Origin: Progne subis subis
Taxonomy: Eukaryota; Chordata; Aves; Passeriformes; Hirundinidae
NCBI GenBank assembly: GCA_022316685.1
Contig: JAKJHU010000023.1
Coordinates: 8,109,192-8,173,191, forward strand
Direction: 5' to 3'
DNA length: 64,000 bases
The notes beneath the pieces are model-generated. The model was not told where the DNA came from and did not search any database. It was given only the letters and a program-made list of their open reading frames with translations. The position numbers and the translations under genes were made by a program. Positions 12,266 to 24,600 of this stretch are shown one piece after another. How positions within the stretch are numbered: position 1 is the stretch's first letter; every line of letters begins with the position of its first letter.

Positions 12266-15200
12266 ACTAGAAAGAAAAATATTATGTTCTGAGAATTCCC
12301 ATATTTGATGTCTTACTTCTTATGCAATGCATTTTCCTTACGTCTCTGGTGTTTCCATCAGAAATGTGATTCTCCTTCCCTGCCTCCTGCTCAGCTGGTG
12401 TTTTGGTCATGACAGTTTTTCAACTTTAAGAACAAAGGAATTTTTGTATTCTATAAGATCAGAGATTTATGAAGTCCCATGATTTTTCTCTGAAAATGTG
12501 AACATAAATGACTGTATAAAAAGTACAAGCAATTGTTAAAGGCAAAAACAGTTTTCTTTCTCACCCTCAGCATCTGTCAGCTACAAAAGAAAAACCCAAA
12601 GGGATGCTCTCTATTTAAAATTAATCTCTATTATTATCTTCATAAGACAGTCAGAACTACTTTAACCTTTACAGGTCTATCCTTTTGCGATGTCTTGTTA
12701 GCTGTTGGTAATTGTGTTAAGGAGTTTCTATTTTTCTATTTTAGCTCATCACATTTTCTGATATTCAAGTTCAGTATACATTCTTACGTTTGTGAGTTTA
12801 CATTATTTGTATTTTTTCTGCTTTGAAAATATTTATTTTTTTATTGCCCTTCACTCACATCTACATTAAACAGCCCCACATACACACTGCCTCCTTCCAT
12901 AAAAGTTTCAAGAGAATTTCTAATTTGTTTCATCATCTGTTTTTGAAATAATTTTGTTTGCATTTTTTTGAGATGGAGAGAACAAAGTAAAACACAATAG
13001 AAAATATAAGTTTGAGTTAAATAATGCTTGGATATTGTCAGAGTTGTTTTCAGTGTTGCTTATAGACACCTTTCTTGATAAAGAACCTTTTATGTAGATG
13101 CTTTCTAAGTGTAGGAGGATTTGCCTCAGGGACCATGAGCATCTTTGACCCTTTGTTGCAGCTGAGGCAGAGAAAGTACTCCTAACATGTTCCTGAGAAG
13201 TATCTCTTTGTCTGCCTAAGAGTGAGTGTGTATTATTTTAGCAGTTCCATGATTTATTTTAAAACTCTCTGAATGTACTGTTTAACCTGAGGACTTGTCC
13301 TTCACCTCATGCTGTTGTTTCAACAACTCTCCCTCTGATTCCTCAGTCTCCAACTAGGTAGAACACAAATGGTGTATAGGGCTATTCTGGCATTTTCTTG
13401 CTGTTTCAACCCCCTTCTTGTACCTCATACTTTTAACAAAGAACATTTATATACTTTTTTAAAAACGTAACACATGCAAAAAATGTTGTTAAAATTGAAA
13501 GCTAAAAAATAGTTGAAATGCTGCATTTTTTTCACTCAAAGATTGAAAGCTGAAGGTAAGGTGGTATTTCTATGAGAAAGGAAAAGTACATTATTTTTGT
13601 ATCTTTGTAAAAAAAATTACTTCAACTGCCATAACATAATTTCTTTGACTAAAAAACTATGTATTTATTCTAAGTAGTTAATAGTAATGTTTTGACACAG
13701 AGAAAATAAAATCCCATTACGTCTATTTTATATTATTATCATCTATTATTAGGACAGAGATGGGTGACAGGAGATGACCACTCTTTCCTTGCTGAAAGAC
13801 AGAGGTGTTAGCACAGCTGCTGCTTGTGCTTGTGGCTCTTGTCCGACCCCCTTTCCCTGGCCACCTCCTCTCTCTCTCCCTTCACGCTCTCCAGCAGCAA
13901 GGCTCCCCTGGGCTCTTCTGCACTTGGTGGAAAGCTGAGAAAAGCTGTGCTTGGAAGAGGCCCGTGCATGCTACCAGTGCCCATGTTGCTCTCAAGGTGG
14001 ATATTGAAGGGCAGAAGCATCTATTCTTAATAAAGCTAAGTAAACTAAGCCATAAATAAATGAAGGAATGAATTATTGAATAAATGAAACAGCAGTTTAA
14101 GTACCTATTTAAACCAAGGTATTCTGTTCACAAGGAATAGTGCTTTAAGGACAGCAGAAGACACTGGCATTTGTGAGCTTGCAAGCTGAGAGCTGCAAGC
14201 AAACTGCCTCTGTCATCATTTGAAAACATAATGCTGACAGATCTCTGACTTGGCAGTAGCACTAAACAGGATTAACCACTCTGGCATCTCAGGTTTCATT
14301 GCACTGAAATGGAAATAAGTTCTGTTCACACAAAGAATGGCATTTGTCATATTATTCATGCCTGTGGTAGCCTCTGAGGGTGTACATGGTTGGTCACATC
14401 AAGCCAAACAATGCATGACTTGAAGCTAAACTTTCAAGAGTGCTTTAATGGTATTATTATCAGTTAATTCTTTTGGGTTTAGGGTACTAATTGAAAGAGA
14501 TAGCAACCTGGCTCAAACATCCTGATTCTCTTGGCTTCAAAGAAAGTACCTTTTTGGTTTTACCCTTGTGCGGCACATTTATTTAGCAGTTAGCCCTTTG
14601 CCCACCCATGGCCCTTCCTATCACCTCCATTTTTCCCAGGCCATGCTCAGCACAGCCCAAGCAGGACTTATACACCCATCACTCAGAGACCTGATTCATT
14701 TGATTGTGGATTTGAGATCCTGTTGCCTACCAGGGCAGCTCCTTTCTGTGGCTCCGACAGGTCACAGCTGCCACCCTACCCCAAAGGCAGCCCAAGTGGT
14801 GGCCAGCCTGGCATAAATCCAGCTGATGGCCCACACCCTCCCCTCACTTGCCAGCCAGGCTCCTCCTTGCTTGCTTCTGGCTTCCTTCTGCCTGCCCCAC
14901 CATCCACAGAGCCAAGGGGTCACAGGGAGGCTGCCAGCATTTGCTGGCAGGGAACTGTCAGCAGTAACTGGCAAATCCCATGGCAGAAGTGCTCGGTTCA
15001 GTAGCATCACAGAAACTGGACTGGATTTGGAAGTTGTGGGACCATGGGGTCCAAAGGTTACATTTGAGAGAAACCTCGCTCCTCATGTGTATCTGAATGG
15101 TTCTGCCAGATTGCCTAAAAATATTGGGAGACAACCGTGGATTTGCCTAAATTTTTCAGTTTCTCAAAGCTTTCCCACAGCCAGAAGAGCTGGAGTTTTT

Positions 15201-16011
15201 TTCACGCGAGACTGAGCTGGGCAGCGATGCCCCTAGACAGCTGGATAAGCCCCAGCAGCAGGGAGATGGCAGGCTTTGCAGCAGCTGCTGAATTCAAGGG
15301 TAGGGATTATTAGCGCTTCGTCTTGTTTGCTCTCACTCTTCGTGATGAGGGTGCTCTATTTTAATTGAATTTCCTTTCCACTTCCAAAGAGCATCCAAAG
15401 GAGAAATGTCAGCACATAAAAGGAGACTTTGCTTTTGTTTGCCAAAATATGAACCTGGAGCCAGAATAGCTCCTCTCTGGTAATTATAAAAGCTCAAACA
15501 TTTATTACTCTCCTGTTGGATGACACTTGTAGTACACCTTGGAGAAATTAATTCTTACCTAGACATGCAGAGAAACCACTGGCATTAAGAGAAAATGGGT
15601 AAGTTATGCCACCCTCTATCTTGTTTTGGGGAGTGTGTCAACTGAAAGACAATAATTAACCATTAATTTTTACTATTGCAAAATTGATTGGAATTTGGGT
15701 CAAGTGCATTGCTAAAATATTTGTTGACACATCAGGATTGGTGCCAGGATATTTATTAGAGCCTCTGCATTTGGACCTCTTAATACAAATCACTGATCTG
15801 GATTTTATGACCCAGCAGTAATAGTTTTGTTTTCTGGTGTTGTTGCTTTATTTCAAATCCCATGTTTAAATCCATTTCATAAAATGTTTTCTCCTATTTT
15901 ATTAATTTCTTTTAGCCTAGCTGGAAAGATTCCTACTACATTTACACAAGTCGTTTGGATTCACTGAAAGTGGCTCCAGTAGAGGGATTATTTTTATGCC
16001 TTTCCAGGATT

Positions 16012-16039
16012 TAAAAACAAACAAACAAACAAAAAAAAG
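16012..16039. repeat. (AAAC)n microsatellite
   Basis: A short array of AAAC units followed by an A run, about 25 bases upstream of the 16.06 kb hairpin. Confidence 0.8.
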
Positions 16040-16061
16040 CCCTCAAAACAAGGTTGATATG

Positions 16062-16112
16062 TTCAGTAATTCTAGCTCTAACTCAAAATGAGATAGAGCT
16101 AGAATTACTGAA
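16062..16112. repeat. Near-perfect inverted repeat (hairpin)
   Basis: The left arm 16062-16080 (begins TTCAGTAATTC) is the exact reverse complement of the right arm 16094-16112 (ends GAATTACTGAA), 19 bp each. The 13-base spacer itself contains CTC (16082-16084) paired to GAG (16090-16092). Outside the arms, ATGT and ACAT could extend the stem after a 2-nt bulge. The structure could be a palindromic mobile-element remnant or a microRNA-like hairpin. Neither is established. Confidence 0.9.
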
Positions 16113-18289
16113 AACATTTGATTGCATAATTTGAATTCAAACACAATGCAATTTTTGTCAAAGTAAAGAAAGAGTCACAATGAGGTATTTAGAAATACTG
16201 AAACAAATAATTTCCATATAAAAACCAGTTTTCCTTTGTCAGTTTATGAACGTGTTCTGGATTTTTATGCTTCAGCTATACAAAAAACTACTGCTTAAAA
16301 TTTTGGTCTTTTTTGGTATTGCAAATCCATTACATGTTTTTGTCCACAAGATTTTGGGAGTAAACATATTTTTCTTGTTGTTGTTTGCCATTATGCAGGA
16401 AGTACTCCCTTAAAATAATACCAAAAAGAAAAAAGTTTTCCTTTGCTGGACAATTTTAATCACTACTCATGCCGTGGCAAAAGACCAGCCTAAGTCTTAA
16501 GTATAACTTAACGAAATTGGTTTCTCACTGCTTTTTCTTTAAAAAACAATTTTTAACTAATACAGCCAAGTATTTTAACAGGTTGAGTGGTGAATATTCT
16601 GTTTCCAATTATTCCTGTGAGCTTTCTGTACCTCAGAGAAGTTATTTTCAGGTTTGCAGCTATGCAAATGAAAGTAACATAACTTCTTTCAGGGCTACCA
16701 GTTCCTACGTGCATAACTAAACACCTTAAGTATATATTGTAATATCATAGCATTAAATGAAACTGCTTTAGAATGCCTGAATGTTTTTACTTACTCTAGC
16801 CACAGTGAGTGTTCTTTACACTTGTCATCTGAAATTATTCCTGTTCTTAATCTACACAGTTTAAAAATTGTGAAGGAGGTGATGGCATTTTCTATAATCC
16901 AGCAGAAAAGGAAAAGAAACATTAAAGATGATGTTATTAAAAGCATATGTCATTGTCACACTTCAGGCCCTGAAGGACTTCTGAGGCTGTTCTGGAAAAA
17001 GCAAACTTCATTCTTGAGAAAGAAAAAAATGTTAATTTGCTGTCAGATAAAAATCTACAGTATCTGTTGAATTTATGTAACTGAATGCTAAGGCAGACCT
17101 CTTTAGGTCTAAATTGCAGCTTTCTTCAGCTAGTGAACTGCACATCCGCTCAGATATCTGTGATATACTTAGTCACATAATCATATTGTGACAGCTTGAA
17201 AGGAGGAGGACTCAGAAAATAGAAAAGCAGTTTAAAATTCTTATAGAAATAATTTATTTTTGAAAGACAATGGCATGCGTTTCACAGAAAAAATAAAATC
17301 CTTTCCCCAAGGAAGCTAGTATTTTCCAACAGCCTTAAAGAAATCTTACATTCATTGAATCATGTTGTTGGCAGGGGCCATGGAAGATGGCTGAGTCCAC
17401 TCTCTGCCTAAGGGCCATTCTAGCTGTGCCAGTTCCGAACGGTGGTGCAAGCTCTTCCTGTAGAGTTTGAGGTTGGTGGCTGCACAAACAACCAGCCAAT
17501 CTTATTCCTGTCCTATTTTTGTTTTCTAACCTTCTTGCTTTGTTTTAAACCTTGATCCATCCATTATTGAACCGGAGAGTGAATTCATCCTTTTCTTTAC
17601 CGCACTTGCATATACCTGATAAACATTCGTATCAGTACTGCATAGATATTTATGTTTCTCCTTCTGCTTTATCACTTCCACCTAAATTCCATGTTGTGGG
17701 GTTTTTTTCAAATTTTCTTCTAAGTCATGTTCTATAGACACCTGATCATTCAGATTGTTCTTTTCTGCTCTTTCCATGGGCTATATATTTACTGAAGGAA
17801 ACAGACCATGGCTACTAAGTTTTTCTAGGGCCATGTAAATAAGGCTGATTCACAAAGAGCCCATCCTTCTTTTTCTGTATTTTTAATGTGGTTTAACTTT
17901 CTCATTGCAGCTGTGTGACAATATCCCCTTTATATAGATGGCGATTCACATAAAAACAGAACTTTTTTTTTTTTTTGTCATATAATTGCAGCTTTTTTCC
18001 CCTGCAGAACACCCAGTAGTTTCCCCTTTCCTGTTTGTATAGCTGATCGCATCTGCCACCGCCCAGTCGCAGGCACTTATCCCTGTTGAATAAGATCTTC
18101 CTTTTTCCAAACCAAACCACCAGTGTGCGAAAATCCTTCTAAACCCAACATCTGTCCCCCAGTGTTCTAAAGACTCTCAGTTTGGTATAATCTCCAGTAA
18201 TGTAAACATGTTTTCTGAACCATTGCTGAGCTCATTAACATCCTTCTTACAACGAGCCGCTTGTATGAGCTCTCTAAATAACTTCTTCT

Positions 18290-18640
18290 ACATTGTTTTC
18301 CTTGTTTGCTGAAAGAATATCATATGAAACCATGTCAAAAATCTTACTAAAGTGACATGCAACATACCTTCAATGTTTCTCCTCTGCTGATGATCCCTCT
18401 TACTTTGTTGCAGGAGACATTAGATTTGATATCTTTTGTTCTCAAGAAAGCTGTGTTGGCTGCTACTTGTTGTGTTACAACTGCTTAAAGATAGCTTGTT
18501 TACTTGCTCCAGTATCTTTTCTGTGTACTGAGGTCAAACAGATTGGTATATAATATCCTCTTTCCTTCTTTCTTTTTCAGCAATACAGTTTCTCCCCTTC
18601 CGTCCTGTAACATTCCTTCAGTGTAAATTATCAGTGATAA
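18290..18640 (-). mobile_element. CR1-type LINE, reverse-transcriptase domain fossil (antisense)
   Basis: Read on the minus strand, several non-LTR reverse-transcriptase hallmarks appear in the expected order but in shifted frames. Around 18560-18520 there is a YYIPICLTSV-like stretch, the counterpart of NYRPVSLTSV. Around 18470-18420 there is QHSFLENK, the counterpart of QHGF.K. Around 18355-18325 there is a DFSK.FDMV-like stretch. Such motifs are typical of the CR1/L3 clade of vertebrate LINEs. The copy is highly diverged with frame breaks and no intact ORF, so it is an old inactive insertion. It may extend further, to about 17.9 kb. Confidence 0.75.
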
Positions 18641-18769
18641 CCATTAGTTTTCATCATCCAGTCCTTTAAATTCAGGTGATTGAAAACCAGCAAATTGTGT
18701 TTGAATAATTCTTCACTTTGTCCTTTGATTGTCAAATCTGAAATCTGCTTTCCCAATTATCAATAATGC

Positions 18770-18817
18770 TATATATATATGTATGTATGTACGTATGTAT
18801 GTATGTATGTATGTATA
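18770..18817. repeat. (TA)n / (GTAT)n microsatellite
   Basis: A short TA run passes directly into about nine GTAT units with one substitution (GTAC). It lies in intergenic sequence just after the CR1 fossil. Confidence 0.92.
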
Positions 18818-19388
18818 AAAGTAAAAATTAGATACAAAAATATTAAAAAGCTTGACTTTCTCAGTGTTGTCTACTGAAAACTTACCAGTTCTGCTTGATA
18901 CAGGCATAATCACTTGCTTGATTCTTTTCCATGTCTGGTAACGTACTTAAAATTATTTCATGTTATCCCAAATATCCCTTGCTAGTTGTGTCTCATTTTC
19001 TGCTGCATTTTCTTACTTTATCCCTGCATGGTCAGGCTGCGCTTTTGTAGCTCCTCCAAGTAACCTGACTCAACTTCTCTTTTCTGGATGCTTCATTGCT
19101 GTCTGAGACTCAGGAGGAGCTTGTGACAGCCGGCTGATCTTTTACTCTCCCTGTTGCATTTTCTGCATGGATAGTTCGTTTACTTGTACTCTTAGTGTTG
19201 TTTCTTTGGGGAAGTGACAATTCCTAAACTTTTTTTTTTTTTTTTTTCTGTCTGCATCAACCTCCCAGAACATCACGTTGACCACTTGCAGGAGTTCATG
19301 GGAACCTACCTCCATAAAATGTATTTTTTGGTGTGTTTTAACATTGTTGCTTTTTTCTAGAATCTCCCTACAAAAACCTGTGAAGCCA

Positions 19389-19500
19389 TACACATATATG
19401 TATACATATAGAAATATGTATACATATACATACATATATACACATACATAAGTTATATACATATACACACACACACATATATACATGCAGACATGCATGT
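19389..19500. repeat. Compound TA/CA microsatellite
   Basis: About 110 bases of alternating purine-pyrimidine sequence built from TATACA, CATA and (CA)n units, ending in ACATGCATG. The minus strand gives a Tyr/Val/Cys-rich pseudo-ORF from this tract. Alternating sequence of this type can be length-polymorphic. Confidence 0.88.
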
Positions 19501-21257
19501 CTGTCTCTCTTTTCGCGAAGAACATTGAGAACTTTAAAAAATGCCTGCTTTTTCTGACCCAAATATTTCAGTTCAATACCTACAAAAGAAAATGAAAGAT
19601 GATGGGCAAATCACCAGAAAACAAGCTCATCATTCTACTGGAAAATAGAAGCAGTCAGGATTTCTTCTTCCTTTTCTAATAATCCTGTAAAGATTTTTGT
19701 TTGTTTGTTTTATATCAGCTATAACTTGTAGGAGAAGGATACATGTGAAGGCATTATAGATCCATTTGACTCCAAGATTAGAAGAAGGTGTTAAAAGTTT
19801 TCTTCTATTCGGCTCTTTTTACTGGTGATGTATCTTGTAGATATTTATTTTTATGACTATTATAATATATAATATAAAAGTATTCTTATGACTATTGTTT
19901 ATTCTGCTTCATCACATCAGGGGTCTAAGAAGCAGGATTATTGTTGGCTGGGCTTTCTGATTTCAGCCTTCAGGGAAAATTACGAGCAGGTATAGAACTG
20001 CACCAGTTCATGTTTGACAGCTCTGCAAACCAAGACATGGTGTCTGACTGGCTCCCAGGGAAAAGCTTCCTCAAATGTATCTAGCACTGGCTTGGGTTTA
20101 AAGAATAGCTTTAAAATATGTTTTCATTTCCTCTGTTTCTCACAGGGACTTAGTATGTGACACTTGGCATGTTTTTGTATCCATCTCTACAATGAACATA
20201 ATCTCTCATTTTCCTGCAAAAGTTCAATATTACAGAATGGGGAAGATATTTCAAATTGAAAGCAGCATTCATCTGCATTGGTGATTAGCATAACACACTT
20301 CACTAAAGAGGCTTTCTGTAAGCCTGTATCAGTATTTCTCTTCATCTTGTGTATTTTAATTACTTGGATTCGCATATTTTTACTTCTTTCCTGTTGTCTA
20401 AATATTAAATATTTATAATTATGTCAAGGACTCATTTTCCTTGTTTCTAAAGAGCCATTTACTGCTTATGAGAGCACTTAAAATAAATTGTTAATAGTAA
20501 CTTGCAATGTATGCAGGATACTAAAGTAGGCTGTATGAATTTCACTGTCATACAGAAGAGTGTGAGGGGGGTTGGAGAGGTATTTGGAGTTTCTCTTCTG
20601 TGGTTTGTTTTTTTCATTAAAAGAAGTCATAGAATTTCACTCGCATGACCTTAAATGCATAATTTCGCATTTAAAATTTCACTTCCAAGTGATGTTAAAC
20701 AGTGAAGATGAAAGTTGGGCACAAACTCCTCTGAATGCTGGTAGCATTTGAAGTATGTTTTTTTACCTTTTATGCTTATGCCTACACGCCTCTTGGGGTC
20801 TGAATTAAAACACCCAAAGCTTATGAAATCAGAATGCATCCTCCCAAAAAGCCAAGGATGAGGTTTTCCTATTATACAGTACTTACAAATGTGGAGGTCC
20901 GTAAAATAAATGCATGGCATTTCCCAAGCGGATATGCACCAATTATTACGCGCGTTATATGTAACTATACGCATATACCGCGATCACTCGTGCTCGTACA
21001 ATGCAGGGCACTCTTCACCACGTGCACACTGGCGGTGCCGGCACCGCCGCGGCGCGGCTTCAGGCTTCCCCTCAGAATCCCCTGCCACCGATCCCTCACG
21101 CCTTTGCCAGGCGTTCGCCGCTCACAGCGAGGTCTCGCACACAAACACCTGCCAAGGGCTCCTTTCCCGCTCCCCGGGCGCAGCAGCCCCCGCCAACCCC
21201 GATCCTCGCTCCCTCCCTCCCGCCGCAGGTCCGGGTACAACGCGGGCATACTGACGG

Positions 21258-21412
21258 CGCGGGGATGCCGGCGAGGCGCGGGAATGGCGGGGGGTTGGGG
21301 GGATGGCGGCCGCCGGGGGATGGCGTGGGGTGCGGGGATGCCGGCCGTGAGGGGATGCATGCGGGGCGCGGAGATGGCGGCGGGTGCGGGGATGCCGGCC
21401 GTGAGGGGATGC
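21258..21412. repeat. 54-bp GC-rich minisatellite inside the promoter
   Basis: A 29-base core (begins GTGCGGGGATGCCGGCC) occurs at 21330-21358 and again at 21384-21412, giving a 54-bp period. A partial third copy of the core (GCGGGGATGCCGGC) lies at about 21258. ATGGCGGC, a YY1 core, occurs at 21303-21310 and 21374-21381 within or beside the array. Copy number may vary between individuals. Confidence 0.8.
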
Positions 21413-21524
21413 GCTCGGGTCGCACATGTCCGAGCGGTGCCGCCCCCGCCGCGGCGGGCGGAAGGGGTACGGCGGGCGGGGGGGAGAGTCCCCGCGCCCC
21501 CGGTGCCGCTGCCGGGCATGCGCG

Positions 21525-21611
21525 GTGCCCCCGGAACATGGCGGCGGCGTGAGGCGGGCGGCGGCAGGAGCGGCTTGACAGGACGCCGCGAACCCGCGTC
21601 CCGCCCGCCCG
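21525..21611 (+). other. SCML2: Putative non-coding exon 1 of SCML2-like gene
   Basis: The transcription start is inferred from the YY1 consensus at 21535-21545, which typically lies just downstream of the start site. The exon ends at a strong donor (CCG|GTGAGT, intron beginning 21612). Within it, ATGGCGGCGGCGTGA encodes a four-codon upstream ORF (Met-Ala-Ala-Ala-stop, 21538-21552). Alternative donors of the form GTGAG occur further into the island, near 21953 and 22044, so alternative first exons are possible. The start position is uncertain by tens of bases. Confidence 0.5.
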
Positions 21612-24600
21612 GTGAGTGGCGGCAGCGGCGTTTCCCGCTCCCCGCGGTGGCGGGCAGGGAGAGAGGAGCGGAGAGAGAAAGGGAGGCGAGGCGGAGGTCG
21701 CGCCCCCTCCTAGGGCTCGCACCGCAACCTCCGCCCGCCGTGGCGGCCGGGCGCCCCGGTCCTGGGTTCCCCTCCTCGGCAACACCACAGCGCTGGGGGC
21801 GGCACCGGGCTGCCAACACGCTCCAGCGCCGCGTCCCGGTCTTGGCACTGGCCGCTCTCCTCCTGTGCTGGCTGAACTTGCAGCGCGGCGGGTCCCGCCG
21901 ACCGCGCCCGCGGGAACCCGCGAGTGGCCGAATACGAGCGCAGCTGCGAGGGTGAGAGGAGCGAGGCGGCTCTGTCTCCCGGCTCTAACAGCGTGCCCCT
22001 CTCTGTCCGGGAGTGGCCGCGACTCCCGGATAGCCGGAGCTCCGGTGAGCCAGGGCGGCACGGGAGGTCCCTGAGCCGTCGGTGCGTCCGGGGTGACCGG
22101 CGGGGCTGGCGACGTTTGACAGGAGCGCGGGCAGGACACGCCTCCCCTCGCCGGGGCGGCCCCGCTGCCTCCCCCGCGGCGGCGGCGCTGGCTCCCGGCC
22201 GGGGCTGCGTCTGATCGTCCCTGCCCGGCCAGCGCCGAAGCTGGCGAGGTGCTGGGGAACGGGCGTCGACCAAAAAAGCCGGATGCGTGTTAAAAATAAT
22301 TTAATTCGGAGCGCTCGCTTATGTTGGGTAAGAGGGTTGGGGCTGCCGCTTGAAGACAGCGCGGTGCCAGACGTGGCTTGGTTGTGGGACACTTGGGTTG
22401 CGGTGCACTGCGGAACTGTTCCCGATTTCTTTACAGTTAAACTGCGTATGTGGCGTATATTGATTCTCGACTTAAAGAGGGTGTCTCTCACAGGGAGTTA
22501 TCGTTTTGGATGGTCCAAAGAAAGTAGTTCAAGTATGGAAAGTTCTGTTGCCGTGTTGTGCGTCATTGTTATCTTTAGCTGCTAGGCTAACCTACAAAAC
22601 GCATCGCGGTGCTGTAGTGTGTATCAGTATTCAAGTTAAATTTTATGCTCGATTATTCTTTAGGAGTAAAGGCATGCTTTAAGTCGAAATACAATTTAAA
22701 GTTGAAGTCTTTCCCTACAGTTATTTGCTGTTTCTCACCGATGAGTTAGACTATAAGAGATAGCAAAAAATAATTCTAAGACCTAAAAGGTTTAATGAAA
22801 ATGGGAAATACTGATATTTTAGTGAGTTCTGTAATGTAAACTTTGGTTGCGACTCATGCATAGCCTAACTAATGTAGACAATGTGATTAAAACTTAAAAA
22901 GCATAGACACTTAGATAGGACAGTAGGTTTTCAGAGTTTCAGAGCATGCTGTGTCTGACTTGTAAGCAGCTCTTCAAGTGTGACTGGTTATGAATTTTTT
23001 ATAATACAGAGTAGCACTCTTAAAGCTTTAGTTTTTAAAAGCATTCCTACTTCACCTTACTCTTTGCAAGTGGCAGAGCAAAGCAGTTGGTGAGGCAGTC
23101 GTGCAGGATCGGTAACGACTGCAGCGCTGGTACAGATGGGAGCAGTATTGCAGGAAGGCGTTTGGTGCATTACACTTGGGTGTTGGGCTGTCCCATTGAT
23201 GTTACGGAGTAAATAGGGGAGGGAATGCATTGCGCTGCGCCAGCTCTCCCCGGGCCACCCTCCAGTGCTGCTCAGGCCAGAGCAGCCCACAGCCCGCGTG
23301 AGTGGTTGCACTTGCAGTGTGTCCGCAGAAATTCCTTGGTACAGACAGACCGCGCATTAGGGGGCAGAGGGAGCTGAGTTTCTCCCTTAGGGTACCATAA
23401 AGTGTAAGTGCTATTCAAGGATGATATTACTTGGACTAATGTAAAGAAAAAGTGGGTTGGAGATGCTTCTGTTAGTATTTTATTTATGGGAAGTCACACA
23501 GTAATGCGAGTGCAAGGCTGCAGGAAACAGTGTATGGTGAAACTGAGGTTGAAACCGGGAAGTGTTTATGTGGCTTTTAACTTTAACGTGATCTGGTCTT
23601 GAATGTGGAAATAGAGTTTACTAATTTTGTTTGAAACTCAGTGGATGGAGTTGATGCTCTGTTTTTCTATTTGGTGTGAACAGGTAGCAATATTTATGAT
23701 ATCTTTCAGGTTGCTTGGTATTTTATATTTTTGTAGTAATGTGCAGATTTGTTCAAAAATAAATGTTGGCTTTTTATGATCTGCTATAGTGAAAGTATAA
23801 ATTACTTTCAACAATTAGAGGCCGTGTAGATGTGAGAACATAACATAACTAGATTGTTCTTAACATTCAGACATATATCAGTCTTGATGTAGGAATTTTA
23901 GGAAACAAGCAATGGTAGTACTTTAAAATATTTTTCTTTTGACTTTGTGTGTTTCTACATTGAATGTGCAGATGCTTTTTTCCCCTCTTTGCTGTGACTG
24001 CCATTGCTGTGACCACATATTGTGCTCTTAAGGCAGAGGCATTGTTTTCTGGAGTAGCTGCTCGTGTTCAAAAGTGGCATTTGCTAGTGTAAAATTTGTA
24101 ATACTGAGAAAGTATTGATTCCATTACCTGTCTAAAATTTGTGCTAAAATGCAGCTTTACTTGAGAGAATGTGAAGAAACTCAAAGCAAACAGAGATAGC
24201 TGCTTCTGCATGTTGTACATAGGTGTCTATTTTTGTTTTCTTGATATTCCAATGGGATTATGAGCTGTGAATGAGTCCTGTTTACTCTCTTTACTGAGTG
24301 AATGTATGGAGGACAAATGAAATCCTCAGCAATTATCCACTGCTACTAAATAGTGTCACTAACAGGAAACGACATTTGTCATGAACTGTTCAGGACACTG
24401 CAGCTGGCTTTCTTATTTGTCTGGATACATCTCAGACAAGGGTGAGTGAAATACATAGTTATTATTTTGATGTTTTAAGGGAGTCTTTAGAAATATCATT
24501 TGACAGTCTATTGTGATATTTTTTAAGTGTAAATATAGAACAAATTACAGGTAGGGACCAGGACACTGCTTCAAGGAGTCCAGGCAAGGGAGGTTGTTAA

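Larger units (their letters stand above)
1..20900. other. Intergenic region upstream of the SCML2-like gene; no gene supported
   Basis: No convincing coding exon was found on either strand. The open frames here are short (under about 130 codons), low in complexity, and show no family motif that I recognise. The sequence is AT-rich. Identifiable contents are listed separately: a purine-rich block, homopolymer runs, microsatellites, an inverted repeat near 16.1 kb and a CR1 reverse-transcriptase fossil near 18.4 kb. A moderately GC-richer patch at about 14.6-15.25 kb has open frames on both strands but no recognisable product. Distal enhancers or a long non-coding RNA could be present and could not be seen by reading alone. 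Confidence 0.7.
20930..22300. promoter_or_regulatory. CpG-island promoter of the SCML2-like gene
   Basis: About 1.3 kb with very high G+C and dense CpG, sharply bounded by AT-rich DNA on both sides. It is the only sizeable CpG island in the window, and the downstream coding exons are all on the + strand. There is an NRF1-like GCATGCGC at 21516-21523 and a full YY1 consensus AACATGGCGGC at 21535-21545, an arrangement common just downstream of the start site of TATA-less housekeeping promoters. GC-box-like G-runs are frequent. Open frames on both strands through this island (up to 373 codons) are artefacts of low stop-codon density. Bidirectional or antisense transcription from the island is possible but not shown. 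Confidence 0.88.

Noticed and set aside
14568..15215. Overlapping open frames in a GC-richer intergenic patch
   Set aside because: Open on both strands in several frames, and the product is not recognisable. I could not link it to any gene or repeat.
19142..19562. Minus-strand frame rich in Tyr, Val, Cys and Ile
   Set aside because: Translation of a TA/CA microsatellite.
20834..22139. Long open frames (up to 373 codons) on both strands through the CpG island
   Set aside because: High G+C removes stop codons. All frames are Arg/Pro/Gly/Ala-rich with no domain, and both strands are equally open. They overlap the promoter and presumed exon 1.
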